Source of the DNA: JAHDWY01 sp964632865
GTDB taxonomy: Bacteria > Hydrogenedentota > Hydrogenedentia > Hydrogenedentales > SLHB01
Length of the DNA stretch: 64,000 bases
Direction of reading: 5' to 3'
Assembly: GCA_964632865.1 (NCBI GenBank)
Contig: CAZWDH010000002.1
Span: 1 to 64,000 of the forward strand
Below, one piece after another: positions 1 through 8,928 of the stretch; the first letter of the stretch is position 1, and the number at the start of each line of letters is the position of its first letter. The notes beneath the pieces were generated by a model that was not told where the DNA came from, searched no databases, and was given only the letters and a program-made list of their open reading frames with translations. Made by a program: the position numbers and the translations under genes.

Positions 1-515
1 CGGTTGTCGGTCATCCGCCCGCCGCGCTCGACATGGTGCGGCCGGGGCTAATGACCTACGGCGTGTGGCCCACCGATTCGCCGCCAGCCGAGTCGCCACT
101 GCGGCCGGTTCTTCGTTGGGAAACCCAGGTTGTCCTCGTGAAGGACATCAAGAAAGGCGAATCGGTCGGTTATGGCCGTACGTTCACTGCCGGTGACGCG
201 ATTCGGGTGGCGGTGATTCCCGTGGGCTATGCCGACGGATATAAGCATAGCCTGTCCAACCGCGCGTCCGTACTGATTCGAGGGAAACGGTGCGCCGTGC
301 GTGGCCGAATCTCCATGGATCAGACCGTCGTCGAAGTGTCGCACGTTCAAGGCATAAGCATTGGCGACACGGTCACGCTGATCGGTTCCGACGGACGTGA
401 ATCTATCACGGCGGAAGAACTCGCCGAGCGCGGGGGGACCATCCCCTACGAAATCCTGACGGGGATCAGCCCACGAGTCGAACGCGAGTACGTCGACGAT
501 CCCTCCGAGTCATGA
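1..515 (+). CDS. alr: Alanine racemase, C-terminal part (cut by window start)
   Basis: This is the last 170 residues of a PLP-dependent alanine racemase, which interconverts L- and D-alanine for peptidoglycan. The frame is open to the left edge and already reads VVGHPPAALDMVRPGLMTYG, the end of the PLP barrel, so the ATG at 33 is internal. The C-terminal beta domain carries GYGRTF, whose tyrosine corresponds to the catalytic Tyr of the family, then IPVGYADGY and GRISMDQT, which lines the substrate pocket. The stop overlaps the next ATG as ATGA (512-515), so translation is probably coupled to the NYN-domain gene. The PLP-lysine half is outside the window. Confidence 0.93.
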   Translation, partial: VVGHPPAALDMVRPGLMTYGVWPTDSPPAESPLRPVLRWETQVVLVKDIKKGESVGYGRTFTAGDAIRVAVIPVGYADGYKHSLSNRASVLIRGKRCAVRGRISMDQTVVEVSHVQGISIGDTVTLIGSDGRESITAEELAERGGTIPYEILTGISPRVEREYVDDPSES

Positions 516-1033
516 GCATCTACCTCATTGACGGGTACAACGTCATTCACAAATGTCCCCAGTTACGACCGCTGACGCAGACGAATTTCGAGGCGTCGCG
601 GGATAGTCTTATCGACCGCGTGGCGCGATACTGTAGCCTGACCAGTCATCATGCCAAGATTGTTTTCGACGGTCGCGGCCGGCGCCAGGAGCCATCGCTT
701 CCCGAATGCGGAACAGCGAACGTCGAAATCATCTTCTCGCCCGGCCATCATACGGCCGACACGCTCATCGAGCGGATCGTCTATGACGCCCGCAACCGCC
801 GCGATTACGTGGTCGTCAGCGGCGATCGCGGCATCCGCAACCTGGTCGGCGGGCTCGGCGGGCTTACCATGATTCCCGCGAGCTTTCTCACCGAGATCGA
901 TCAGGCCCTCGAAAGCGCCAGCAGCGCGCTCCGCAACCAGACCCACCAGCATCGCGCCAGCCACCTTGAAGACCGGCTGAGCGGCGAATCGCTGGAACGC
1001 CTCAAGAGACTGAAGGGCAAGTTGAAGGATTAG
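512..1033 (+). CDS. YacP-like NYN-domain protein, putative RNase
   Basis: A 173-residue protein that opens with MSIYLIDGYNVIH, the signature of the NYN/YacP (DUF901) family of PIN-like nucleases. Further acidic positions fit the metal-binding site: FDGRG near residue 53, the TADTLIER segment near residue 90, and VVVSGDRGI near residue 110. In Gram-positive relatives this family (Rae1) is a ribosome-associated endonuclease. The C-terminal 35 residues are charged and probably helical (RLSGESLERLKRLKGKLKD). It overlaps alr by 4 nt and converges on the CPBP gene with stops overlapping by 4 nt. The family call is firm; the substrate is unknown. Confidence 0.82.
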   Translation: MSIYLIDGYNVIHKCPQLRPLTQTNFEASRDSLIDRVARYCSLTSHHAKIVFDGRGRRQEPSLPECGTANVEIIFSPGHHTADTLIERIVYDARNRRDYVVVSGDRGIRNLVGGLGGLTMIPASFLTEIDQALESASSALRNQTHQHRASHLEDRLSGESLERLKRLKGKLKD

Positions 1034-1878
1034 TCCGGACGAAACGTGGTCCCGGTGGTGTTCTCGTCGTCGCTGTCTTTGCTCCCGGATTCGGCCGGGT
1101 CGCCTGACGAATTGATGAGGTTGGTTAGATATACGCACAGACCGAAAATCGCCACGCCAGTCGCGATGTTTCCGGCAGCACCCAGATCTAACAACGACGA
1201 AATCAAATCCCACCCGGCGTGGATCAGCGATGCGGCGAGGATACCTCCGAAGTACTCTCGGACGAAACCGAAGACCAATCCCGCAATTCCCGTCATGAAC
1301 AATGCGGCGATATCGAATTGAACCTGTCCAGTGAGCGGATTGAAGGGGTTCAGCAGATGGCCGATCCCAAACAGCGCGGCGGTGACGATCACTCCCCAGC
1401 CGAAGCGCAGATTGCCCCAGCTTAACGGCCGGCCTAAGGCCCGGTTCAATTCACCCTGGAAGAATCCGCGAAAGAGAAACTCCTCCCCGAACCCCGAGAG
1501 CACGATCTGAAAGAAGGCCGTCGACGCCACGAATCCCACGGTGGCCTGTTTCAGCCGGAGCTGTCCGAACACCCCTTCGCCCACAAGCGGCGCGGCCACG
1601 AGCACAACAAAAGCGACGCCGCCAACGGTCAGTTCCCGCGAGACGTTGTTTGAACGCAGGCCGTACTCGCCGGGAGTCCGCCCGGCCAACGCCATCACCA
1701 CGAACGGGAGGATGAGAAAGGCGACGTGCGAAGCGTAGTTCCAATGAAGCGTCCGTTGCCATTGGCCCAGTGGCGTCAAGGGCAGCAGCCACATGAACGC
1801 CAGAATACCGGCGAAGGCGCCGAGCACGAGCGCCACAGAAATAAAGGGATTCCCCTTTGTCTCATTGCAGTGGTTCAT
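1030..1878 (-). CDS. CPBP-family intramembrane glutamic protease
   Basis: A hydrophobic protein of about 282 residues with several membrane segments. It carries the CPBP/CAAX-protease (Abi) motifs in order: GFGEEFLFRGFF (EExxxR), GIGHLLNP with the second-motif histidine, and ASLIHAGWDL near the C-terminus. These residues form the intramembrane active site in Rce1-like enzymes. I chose the start MNHCNETKG at 1878 rather than 1926 because the upstream extension is polar and shows no ribosome site. The tail after the last membrane segment is Ser/Asp-rich (SKDSDDENTTGT). It is transcribed away from the ankyrin gene, and nothing nearby suggests a specific substrate. Confidence 0.82.
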   Translation of the reverse strand: MNHCNETKGNPFISVALVLGAFAGILAFMWLLPLTPLGQWQRTLHWNYASHVAFLILPFVVMALAGRTPGEYGLRSNNVSRELTVGGVAFVVLVAAPLVGEGVFGQLRLKQATVGFVASTAFFQIVLSGFGEEFLFRGFFQGELNRALGRPLSWGNLRFGWGVIVTAALFGIGHLLNPFNPLTGQVQFDIAALFMTGIAGLVFGFVREYFGGILAASLIHAGWDLISSLLDLGAAGNIATGVAIFGLCVYLTNLINSSGDPAESGSKDSDDENTTGTTFRPD

Positions 1879-2027
1879 GCGGTTGCCCTGGACCCGTTCA
1901 ATACCGCGAGTATGCGGTTCAACCACACGTTCTTCAAGGATGTGGCGCCGTGTCCGGACTTCGCGATATGCTCCCCGCCGTGGGTCTTCGGCAGGAGCGG
2001 GTGACGGCTTTACTCGGAGGGTTTTGC

Positions 2028-4523
2028 ATGGACTTGCTGCGGGCTGTATCCAACGGCAATGAAGATCGCGTCCGGACGCTCGTTTCGGGGGCGAAGAAGT
2101 CCGAGCTTAACAAACGCGGTCCAAACAAGAGCACGGCACTCATGGTGGCGGCGAGCACGGGAAACGTTTCGGTGTCGCGCATGCTCATCGAGGCGGGCGC
2201 GGACCTCGACTTGCAAGATGCCGACGACCAGACCGCCTTGATGTTTGCGATTTGCGGGCAGCAGGAAGCGGTTGTCGACCTGTTGCTGGACGCGGGCGCG
2301 CGCGGTGACATAGAGAACTGGCTTGCCTTCGACTTCGCGGTGCGGTTTGGAACGCCGCGCATGGTGCAGCGGCTCATCGAACTGGGCGCCGATGTGAACC
2401 GTCGCGATGGCGATGATGCCCCGCCGCTCCTCGAAGCCGTGAACCGGGGGAGCCGGGAACTCGTGGAAATGCTTATCGCTGCCGGGGCGGATCTCCACGC
2501 GACGGCCTGTGGGGGGCAGACCGCGGTTTCGCTTGCCGCGAGCGGACGCAATCCGGAGCTGTTTGATCTGCTGCTGGAGAAAGGATGCCCGATTGGTCCT
2601 GCCCTCAATGGTGCGATCTACGCTCGAAATGCGGATGCCGTGAAGCGGCTCATCAAACTTGGCACAAATGTCAACGAACAGGACAAGGACTTCGGGTATA
2701 CCCCCTTGTCCACGGCTACCGAAGTGGGTGACGCAAAGATTGCGAAACTGCTCACTGATGCCGGCGCCGATGTGAAGGCGCAGGATTTCATGGGGCAGAC
2801 GCCGCTCCACAGTGCCGCCATTAACGGACAGACCTCCGTAATAAACGTGCTGCTGGACGCGGGCGCGGATACAGCGGCCCAAACCAAAGAGGGCGACACG
2901 CCGCTCATGGTCGCGGTGTGGATGGGGCAAGTGAAAGCCGCCGAGCTGCTTCTGGAGCGTGGCGCCGATCCGAACAAACCGGGCAAGAGTTCTCCGCCGC
3001 CGCTCTTGTGGGCGGTTTTGCAGAATTCGAAGATTCTTGTTAAACGACTACTCGACGCCGGGGCCGATCCAAACTTGGGAATTCATAAGACCACGCGAAC
3101 CGGAATATTCGAGGAGTATACCAAAGGCACCACCGCGCTCATGATTGCGGCCGCAAAAGGCCGAAGCGATCTCCTTGATATGCTCCTGGATGCCGGGGCC
3201 GACCCACACGTCAAGAACACGGAGGGAAAGACGGCCGTGGACCTCGCCGCGAAGGCCGGCCGAGCGAAGGTTCTCGAACGCCTGGAACGCACCGGCGCCA
3301 CCGTCGATCGATCGTCGAAGGAGCTTCAGGATGCGCTCCTGCTCCGGGCCGTGGAGAGCGGCAACGTATCGGACGTCAAGAAGGCGCTCGCCGCGGGCGC
3401 CAAAGCGGACGCGACCAAGAAGAAGGGCCACCCGACCGCGCTCATGATGGCGTGCCTCGAAGGTCGAGATGACGTTGTCCGCGCCCTGCTGGATGCCGGC
3501 GCGAAAATCGACCGGGTATGCGAGTGGGGGCAGGCTCCACTGCGCAACGCCGTAGTGCGCGGTCATATTGGCGTGGTCCGTATGCTGTTGGAAGCGGGCG
3601 CCAATCCAAGTCTCTCCTACCCATCCGCGTCCATTCCTGCCGAAGAGCGCAACACCGTGTTTCCAAGCATGGAATCGCCGCTGATGGATGCGGCCAATCT
3701 CGGACGCCCGGAAATTCTGGATCTACTCGTCGAATTCGGAGCCGATGTGAATCAGGTATCCAAATCCGGGAAGAATCCGCTGCTCGCTTCGGTGTGGGGC
3801 CGCCACTTCGATTTGGCGAATCGTCTCGTCGCCGCAGGCGCAGTTCGGAGGGAAGAAGACGCTGATTACCTTGCCGTGCTTGATTGGGAGGAGAATGCCG
3901 CCCATGCCGCGTATCAGGAATCCATTCGCGAAGTCGCGGAGGCCTGTGGCTGCGAACCCGAGCCCATCGATTGGTTGCCCGGCGCGCAATCCTTCCGTTT
4001 TACCGTGCCGGAGCAGAAAGACGATGGGGGAGAGGCCGAAACCGATATTGCCACCGCGGCCATTCGATGGTCCAAACAGTTCAATGAGAAGTACGCGACG
4101 CTGGCAAAAGACGTGAACGAAGTGCTCGACCGGCTTGCGGCCGCCATCGAGGAACGCGGCTATCATCTCTTGGACGCGGGCATGCCGCTGGGCTGCGGCC
4201 CCATGACGCGATTTCTCGTACTCGTGCCGTCAGACGACAAGTACGCCGTCATGAGCGCGTTCGCTGTCCGCGGAAACGATATGGAGCTGTCCAATCGCGA
4301 CATTGTGCAATGGTTCCGCGACTTCGAGGTTGAGGTGCCGTTTCGCCTTCGCGGGTGCAAGTTCGACACCGTGACAATCCAACTCGACGCGCCGCTGCCG
4401 AAGCCCAAGAAATGGGTGAAGCGGCTGCGCGATTTCTGCCCCGACTCCTTCGGCGAAGGCACCTCCAAAGAACTGGCCGACGTCCTGAAGACGGCCACGA
4501 GACTGACTTTCTGGTGGGATTAG
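2028..4523 (+). CDS. Ankyrin-repeat protein with C-terminal DUF4253-like domain
   Basis: An 831-residue protein starting at MDLLRAVSNGNEDRV, with GGAGG 7 nt upstream; the frame is open further upstream but lacks such a site. About sixteen ankyrin repeats fill residues 1-620, with recurrent cores such as TALMVAASTGN and LLLDAGADPH. No signal peptide or membrane segment is seen, so it should be cytosolic. The last ~110 residues are not ankyrin: they read IVQWFRDFE, then CKFDTVTIQL, then FCPDSFGEGTSKELADVL and end in FWWD. This matches the DUF4253 pattern and aligns along its length with the lipoprotein at 61949-62674. Ankyrin plus DUF4253 suggests a binding or protective (possibly immunity-like) role, but that is inference. 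Confidence 0.85.
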   Translation: MDLLRAVSNGNEDRVRTLVSGAKKSELNKRGPNKSTALMVAASTGNVSVSRMLIEAGADLDLQDADDQTALMFAICGQQEAVVDLLLDAGARGDIENWLAFDFAVRFGTPRMVQRLIELGADVNRRDGDDAPPLLEAVNRGSRELVEMLIAAGADLHATACGGQTAVSLAASGRNPELFDLLLEKGCPIGPALNGAIYARNADAVKRLIKLGTNVNEQDKDFGYTPLSTATEVGDAKIAKLLTDAGADVKAQDFMGQTPLHSAAINGQTSVINVLLDAGADTAAQTKEGDTPLMVAVWMGQVKAAELLLERGADPNKPGKSSPPPLLWAVLQNSKILVKRLLDAGADPNLGIHKTTRTGIFEEYTKGTTALMIAAAKGRSDLLDMLLDAGADPHVKNTEGKTAVDLAAKAGRAKVLERLERTGATVDRSSKELQDALLLRAVESGNVSDVKKALAAGAKADATKKKGHPTALMMACLEGRDDVVRALLDAGAKIDRVCEWGQAPLRNAVVRGHIGVVRMLLEAGANPSLSYPSASIPAEERNTVFPSMESPLMDAANLGRPEILDLLVEFGADVNQVSKSGKNPLLASVWGRHFDLANRLVAAGAVRREEDADYLAVLDWEENAAHAAYQESIREVAEACGCEPEPIDWLPGAQSFRFTVPEQKDDGGEAETDIATAAIRWSKQFNEKYATLAKDVNEVLDRLAAAIEERGYHLLDAGMPLGCGPMTRFLVLVPSDDKYAVMSAFAVRGNDMELSNRDIVQWFRDFEVEVPFRLRGCKFDTVTIQLDAPLPKPKKWVKRLRDFCPDSFGEGTSKELADVLKTATRLTFWWD

Positions 4524-4882
4524 AGGGGCCGCGTGTAGGTCGGGAATGATTCCCGACCAGGAGGTTCTCGACGACCGAGCAAATTAGACAGGCCCCGGTA
4601 TTTGCTCCGAGTTCTACGCTGCTGTTGCTCTTGCGTAAACCTGCTTCAAACGCGAGTCGTTGGTTAAGGACGAGGGTGGTCGAGAACTTCCTGGACGGGA
4701 ATCATTCCCGTCCTACGCAGATGTTCTCGATCATCGAGTGAGATGGACGAGCCCAGGCCCCTGCTCCAAGCCTTCGATTCTTCAACTTCCCGGTTTTCGA
4801 TCTGTGGGCTTCGCCTCGACAAGTGGTATACTGGAGCACAGGGCGATGCGAGGTCTCACACGCGGCCTTTTCGGGGGATTGT
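4524..4882. repeat. Intergenic inverted repeat with nested hairpins
   Basis: A 359-nt gap. Two 42-nt arms, 4535-4576 and 4675-4716, are inverted copies differing at 4 positions. Each holds a perfect 8-bp hairpin with a 3-nt loop (GTCGGGAA-TGA-TTCCCGAC at 4539-4557; GACGGGAA-TCA-TTCCCGTC at 4694-4712). The sequence after each arm (GTTCTCGA near 4565 and 4722) is also partly repeated in direct orientation. A TATACT hexamer at 4827-4832 could be the -10 of the next gene, but no good -35 is visible. The layout looks like a REP/BIME-type element; it may also end transcription of the ankyrin gene. Confidence 0.75.
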
Positions 4883-6091
4883 ATGACCGGTAGCGAACCT
4901 TGTAACGACGAACCTCGCGGCGACGAAAGTCCTCGTGCGCGAAGCCGTACCGCACTCATCATCGCGGTGGTGCTAGCTGGAGTTCTCCTGGTGGGAGCGT
5001 ACCTCCTGGTAGCCGGCGACCGTCGCGGGGCGCCACGGCCTTCCTTGAGTTTCGACGGAGAAACAACCGCTCTCACCCATACCCAGATCGTGTCCACGCT
5101 GGACACGCCCGTTGAGGACGGCAAGAACGTCGTCTGGTGTGCGACGTTTCTGGCGGGCTGGAAGCAGCTTCAACAGACAGTGGTAAACGGACCCGTTCAG
5201 GTCGAAGGGGCGGACGAAGTATGCGCGCGTCTGAATGCCGCCGTGGACCCCGACACGTACATGCCGCCCGAGATTTACTACGCGATCGCGGGACTGGAAG
5301 ACCAAGGCATTCTGCGAACCATTGAACAAGACATGGCGGAGCGGTTTCCCCGTCGCCAACTCCCGGCGTTCGACGATATAATCCCTGGATCGTTCGTTAC
5401 GTACTCCTATCTGGAAGCGCGCGTACCTTTCACCATTCCGTATTTCGACAACCGCGAACCGCTCGTCTTCACGGACGGCAGTGGCAAGACGGCGCCGGTA
5501 CGATCCTTCGGCTTGCGTAAGGAGGACCGGGACCGGTATGGCCCGCTTCGCGAGCAGGCGCGCGTGCTCATGGCCGAGTGGCCGGAATCGACCGGCCGCG
5601 ATTTGGGCGAACAACCGCCCTCATCCTTCGCCGTCGACCTGTGTGGAGATTCCGACCCTTGCCAGATCGTGGTCGCGTGTCTGGAGCCGGGAGAAACGCT
5701 GGGAGAGACGCTTTCCGCATTGGACGCGAAGATCGAAGTCTACAACCAGGAGCATATGCCGGCGAGTTCATTGGGAGGAAACGACATCATCCTTGTCCCC
5801 GACATGTTCTGGAGGATGAACCACCATTTCTCCGAACTGGAAGGCAGGACGGTGGAAAGCCCACCCATCCAGGGGCAAGTCGTGTCGGTCGCTCGCCAGG
5901 ACTTCGAGTTTCGGCTGGACCGGAGTGGCGCCGAACTGGCCTCGGAAGCCCACCAACGCTGGGCCAGTGAATCTGGTCTCGGCCATTACATCTGCGACCG
6001 GCCCTTCTTGCTTTACATCAAACAGCGTGACTCTGAAACGCCCTTCTTCGTGATGTGGGTGGACAACGCTGAACTCTTGCAGACTTGGTAG
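4883..6091 (+). CDS. Membrane-anchored protein, possible divergent serpin-like fold
   Basis: A 402-residue protein starting at MTGSEPCNDEP, with GGGGGA just upstream. A single membrane segment (about residues 25-43, IIAVVLAGVLLVGAYLL) follows a polar N-terminus, giving type II topology. No family is certain. The order of several segments recalls serpins: NVVWCATFLAGWKQL, FTIPYF, IIVPDMFW-like HHFSELEGR, FRLDRSGAELASEA (compare the hinge pattern EEGTEAAAAT) and near the end CDRPFLLYIKQRDSETPFF (compare DRPFLFxIR). If this is right, the reactive-centre loop is very short. It could instead be an unrelated extracytoplasmic protein. It stands alone between the ankyrin gene and the efflux operon. 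Confidence 0.5.
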   Translation: MTGSEPCNDEPRGDESPRARSRTALIIAVVLAGVLLVGAYLLVAGDRRGAPRPSLSFDGETTALTHTQIVSTLDTPVEDGKNVVWCATFLAGWKQLQQTVVNGPVQVEGADEVCARLNAAVDPDTYMPPEIYYAIAGLEDQGILRTIEQDMAERFPRRQLPAFDDIIPGSFVTYSYLEARVPFTIPYFDNREPLVFTDGSGKTAPVRSFGLRKEDRDRYGPLREQARVLMAEWPESTGRDLGEQPPSSFAVDLCGDSDPCQIVVACLEPGETLGETLSALDAKIEVYNQEHMPASSLGGNDIILVPDMFWRMNHHFSELEGRTVESPPIQGQVVSVARQDFEFRLDRSGAELASEAHQRWASESGLGHYICDRPFLLYIKQRDSETPFFVMWVDNAELLQTW

Positions 6092-6377
6092 ACTAAGAAA
6101 CGTACTTTCCACCTATGCCCGCGTTGTACGAAGTGGAACGTATTTGGAATGGGCATCGAGACAACCCCGGGCGGGGTATAACGGCCGGTCCACGGCACGG
6201 AACCAATTCCAGGCGAAGGTGTTAAACCGAACGGAATCCTGTGTCCCGGCGGGGAACGGACTCTTCAAAATAAGGACTTGCAATCTTTGCGCGCACACCG
6301 TCTGGGATTGGACTGAAACCGGTCATGCGGGCCTGCCTTCCAGCGAGCCCAAACACTATCTGTAAGGAACGGAACCT

Positions 6378-8228
6378 ATGAAGCTCCCAGACATCTTCCG
6401 ATCCCGTTGGTCGTGGGCTGCCGCGGGTGGCGCCTGTATCGTCCTAGTCGCGGCATTGGTGACCACCATCGGCAGAGCGGCGGGTTCCACCATGGACGCC
6501 ACACGCCCGGTATTCGAGGTCCAACAAGGGCCTTTGACCATCAGCGTGAGTGTGTCGGGCACCATCAAAGCCCTCGACCAGGAAATCATCACGAACGAAG
6601 TCGAGGGACAGACAACCATCCTCTACATCATCCCGGAAGGCCGTGTGGTTGAAGAAGGTGAACTTCTGGTCGAGCTGGATGCCAGTCAACTTCAGGACGG
6701 GTTGGTCGATCAGGAGATCAGGACGCAGAACTCCGAGGCCTCTTTCGTGAATGCGCGCGAATCTCTCGAGGTGGTCAAGAATCAGACGCAGGCGGACATG
6801 GAAAAAGCCGAACTCGTGTATCGTTTTGCCGAGGAAGACAAGCAGAAGTTCATTGAGGGTGATTTTCCACTCCAGGACCGCGACGCCGAGGCAAAGGTCA
6901 CGCTCGCCCGTGGGGATACGAAGCGGGCGCAAGAGAAGCTTCAAGGTTCGCGCCGTCTGGCGGAAAAGAACTTCATCACGACGACCGAGCTTGAAGCGGA
7001 CGAGCAAAACGCGTTGAAAGCGGAACTTGATCTGGAAATGGCGGAGAAGCGCATGAAGCTGCTCCGCGACTTTGAATACAAGCGTCAACTTGCCCAGCTC
7101 GAGAGCGACGCCGATCAGGCTCGGATGGCACTGGAACGCGTAAAGCGCAAGGCCTCCGCGGACGTGGTTCAGGCGGAGGCGGATTTGAAGGCCAAGGAGT
7201 TGGAATTCGAGCGGGAAAAAACCAAGTTCCAGAAGCTCAAGGAACAACTGGTAAAGACCAAGCTCTATGCCCCTCGGTCAGGATTGGTCGTGTACGCCAC
7301 GACCGGGCAGCGGAGTTCGCGTGGAAACCAGGAACCGCTGGCCGAGGGTCAATCCGTTCGCGAACGTCAGGAGTTAATCTACCTTCCCACCACCGATAGT
7401 TACAAGGCGGAAGTAAAGGTTCATGAATCCAGCTTGGCCAAAGTGCGCCCAGACCTCCCCGTAACACTGACCGTTGACGCCTTGCCCGGCCAAACCTACC
7501 AGGGAACCGTCGAGTTCATCGCTCCCTTGCCCGACGCCCAGAGCGTTTGGATGAACCCGGATTTGAAAGTCTACAACACAGACATTCGCGTAACCGGAAA
7601 CACCACCGGACTGCGCACGGGGATGAGTTGCCGGGGAGAGATTCTGGTCCAGGAATTTGATGATACGCTTTACGTCCCGGTGCAGTCGGTTGTACGCGAA
7701 AGCGGAGAACCCACCGTGTACGTAGCCTCCGGTCAGAAGGTCGAGCGTCGTAAAGTCACGATTGGCCTCGACAATAACCGGATGATTCAGATTGAGGACG
7801 GATTGCGCCAAGGCGAAGCGGTGCTTTTGGCTCCGCCCCTCGCAGCGGACGAGATGAGCGTGCGGCCCGCCAGTGTGCGTGCGAACGGCGGGGAGCCAGC
7901 CGCGACGGACAGCACCGCCGGCGTGTCCGTACCCGCGGCGGACCCGATTCCGGCGCCGGTACTCGCTCCCGAACCGGTCCCCGCGCAGGGGGTGACGCCG
8001 GGGGCCGGCACCGAAAGGCCAGGAGGATCTCGCGAGCGCGGTTCCGGCGAAGGCGGCGGACGCTCCCGATTCGAGAACATGACCCCGGAGCAGCGCGAGG
8101 AAATGCGCAAGCAATGGGAAGAGCGCATGCAGAATATGAGCCCCGAAGAGCGCGCGCAGATGCAGGAGCGAATGCAACGGCGGCCCCGTGGAGAGAACGC
8201 GGACGAAGGGCAGCGTAGACCGGAGTAG
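6378..8228 (+). CDS. Periplasmic adaptor (membrane fusion) protein, MacA/HlyD type
   Basis: A 616-residue adaptor of a tripartite efflux pump. A single N-terminal membrane segment (WSWAAAGGACIVLVAALVTT) is followed by a lipoyl-like half (GPLTISVSVSGTIKALDQE). A very long alpha-helical hairpin rich in Glu, Lys and Gln spans about residues 110-300, then come the second lipoyl half (TKLYAPRSGLVVYATTGQ) and beta-barrel and membrane-proximal regions. The last ~110 residues are unusual: a Pro/Ala/Glu linker and then a Met/Arg/Glu-rich tail containing MTPEQREEMRKQWEERMQ. The start has AAGGAACGGAACCT upstream. It lies directly before an ABC ATPase and an FtsX-type permease, so it should be the MacA partner; no TolC-like gene is near. 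Confidence 0.88.
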   Translation: MKLPDIFRSRWSWAAAGGACIVLVAALVTTIGRAAGSTMDATRPVFEVQQGPLTISVSVSGTIKALDQEIITNEVEGQTTILYIIPEGRVVEEGELLVELDASQLQDGLVDQEIRTQNSEASFVNARESLEVVKNQTQADMEKAELVYRFAEEDKQKFIEGDFPLQDRDAEAKVTLARGDTKRAQEKLQGSRRLAEKNFITTTELEADEQNALKAELDLEMAEKRMKLLRDFEYKRQLAQLESDADQARMALERVKRKASADVVQAEADLKAKELEFEREKTKFQKLKEQLVKTKLYAPRSGLVVYATTGQRSSRGNQEPLAEGQSVRERQELIYLPTTDSYKAEVKVHESSLAKVRPDLPVTLTVDALPGQTYQGTVEFIAPLPDAQSVWMNPDLKVYNTDIRVTGNTTGLRTGMSCRGEILVQEFDDTLYVPVQSVVRESGEPTVYVASGQKVERRKVTIGLDNNRMIQIEDGLRQGEAVLLAPPLAADEMSVRPASVRANGGEPAATDSTAGVSVPAADPIPAPVLAPEPVPAQGVTPGAGTERPGGSRERGSGEGGGRSRFENMTPEQREEMRKQWEERMQNMSPEERAQMQERMQRRPRGENADEGQRRPE

Positions 8229-8229
8229 T

Positions 8230-8928
8230 ATGGAACGGGATGAACCGGATATCGTCCGGCTGGACGAGGTCCGCAAAACGTACATCATGGGTAGCGAGGC
8301 CGTGCACGCGCTTGCCGGGGTGTCTTTGGTCGTACACCGCGGCGATTTCTGCGCGATCATGGGCGCGAGCGGTTCCGGCAAGAGCACCATGCTCAACCTG
8401 CTGGGCTGCCTCGACCGGCCGACCTCGGGCCGTTTCATGCTCGCGGGCAAAGACATCAACACGCTGAATGACGATCAACTCAGTGATTTTCGCCTTGAAT
8501 ACCTGGGGTTTATCTTCCAGAGCTTCAATCTCATTCCGCAACTGACCGTCCGTGAGAACATCGAACTTCCCCTCTTCTACCAGGGGTGGGACGCGGCAGT
8601 TTGCGCCAGGAATGCGACCGAACTGGCTGAACGCGTCGGCTTGGGTAATCGCGTCAACCATCGGCCGACGGAACTATCAGGCGGGCAACAGCAGCGAGTG
8701 GCGATTGCCCGCGCCCTCGCCAACGACCCGCACTTGCTCCTCGCCGACGAACCGACCGGTAACCTCGACTCCGCCACGGGCGAGCAAATCATGTCGTTGC
8801 TGACCGACCTGAACCAACAGGGCAAGACGATCGTGATGGTCACCCATGAACCGGACGTGGCAGCCCACGCGCATCGCCGCATCCACATGCGGGACGGACT
8901 TATCGATCGGGTGGAGGAAAACGCGTGA
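8230..8928 (+). CDS. ABC transporter ATP-binding protein, MacB/LolD type
   Basis: A 232-residue ATPase with Walker A GASGSGKST, Q-loop FIFQSFNL, signature LSGGQQQRVAIARAL, Walker B LLLADEPTGNLD and switch histidine VMVTHEP. The LADEPTGNLDS form is typical of the MacB/LolD/FtsE branch that drives FtsX-type permeases. The start at 8230 is one base after the stop of the adaptor gene; the track upstream in this frame is not needed for the ABC domain. The end overlaps the permease start as GTGA (8925-8928). With its neighbours it makes a three-gene pump powering export of a periplasmic substrate that the sequence does not reveal. Confidence 0.93.
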   Translation: MERDEPDIVRLDEVRKTYIMGSEAVHALAGVSLVVHRGDFCAIMGASGSGKSTMLNLLGCLDRPTSGRFMLAGKDINTLNDDQLSDFRLEYLGFIFQSFNLIPQLTVRENIELPLFYQGWDAAVCARNATELAERVGLGNRVNHRPTELSGGQQQRVAIARALANDPHLLLADEPTGNLDSATGEQIMSLLTDLNQQGKTIVMVTHEPDVAAHAHRRIHMRDGLIDRVEENA

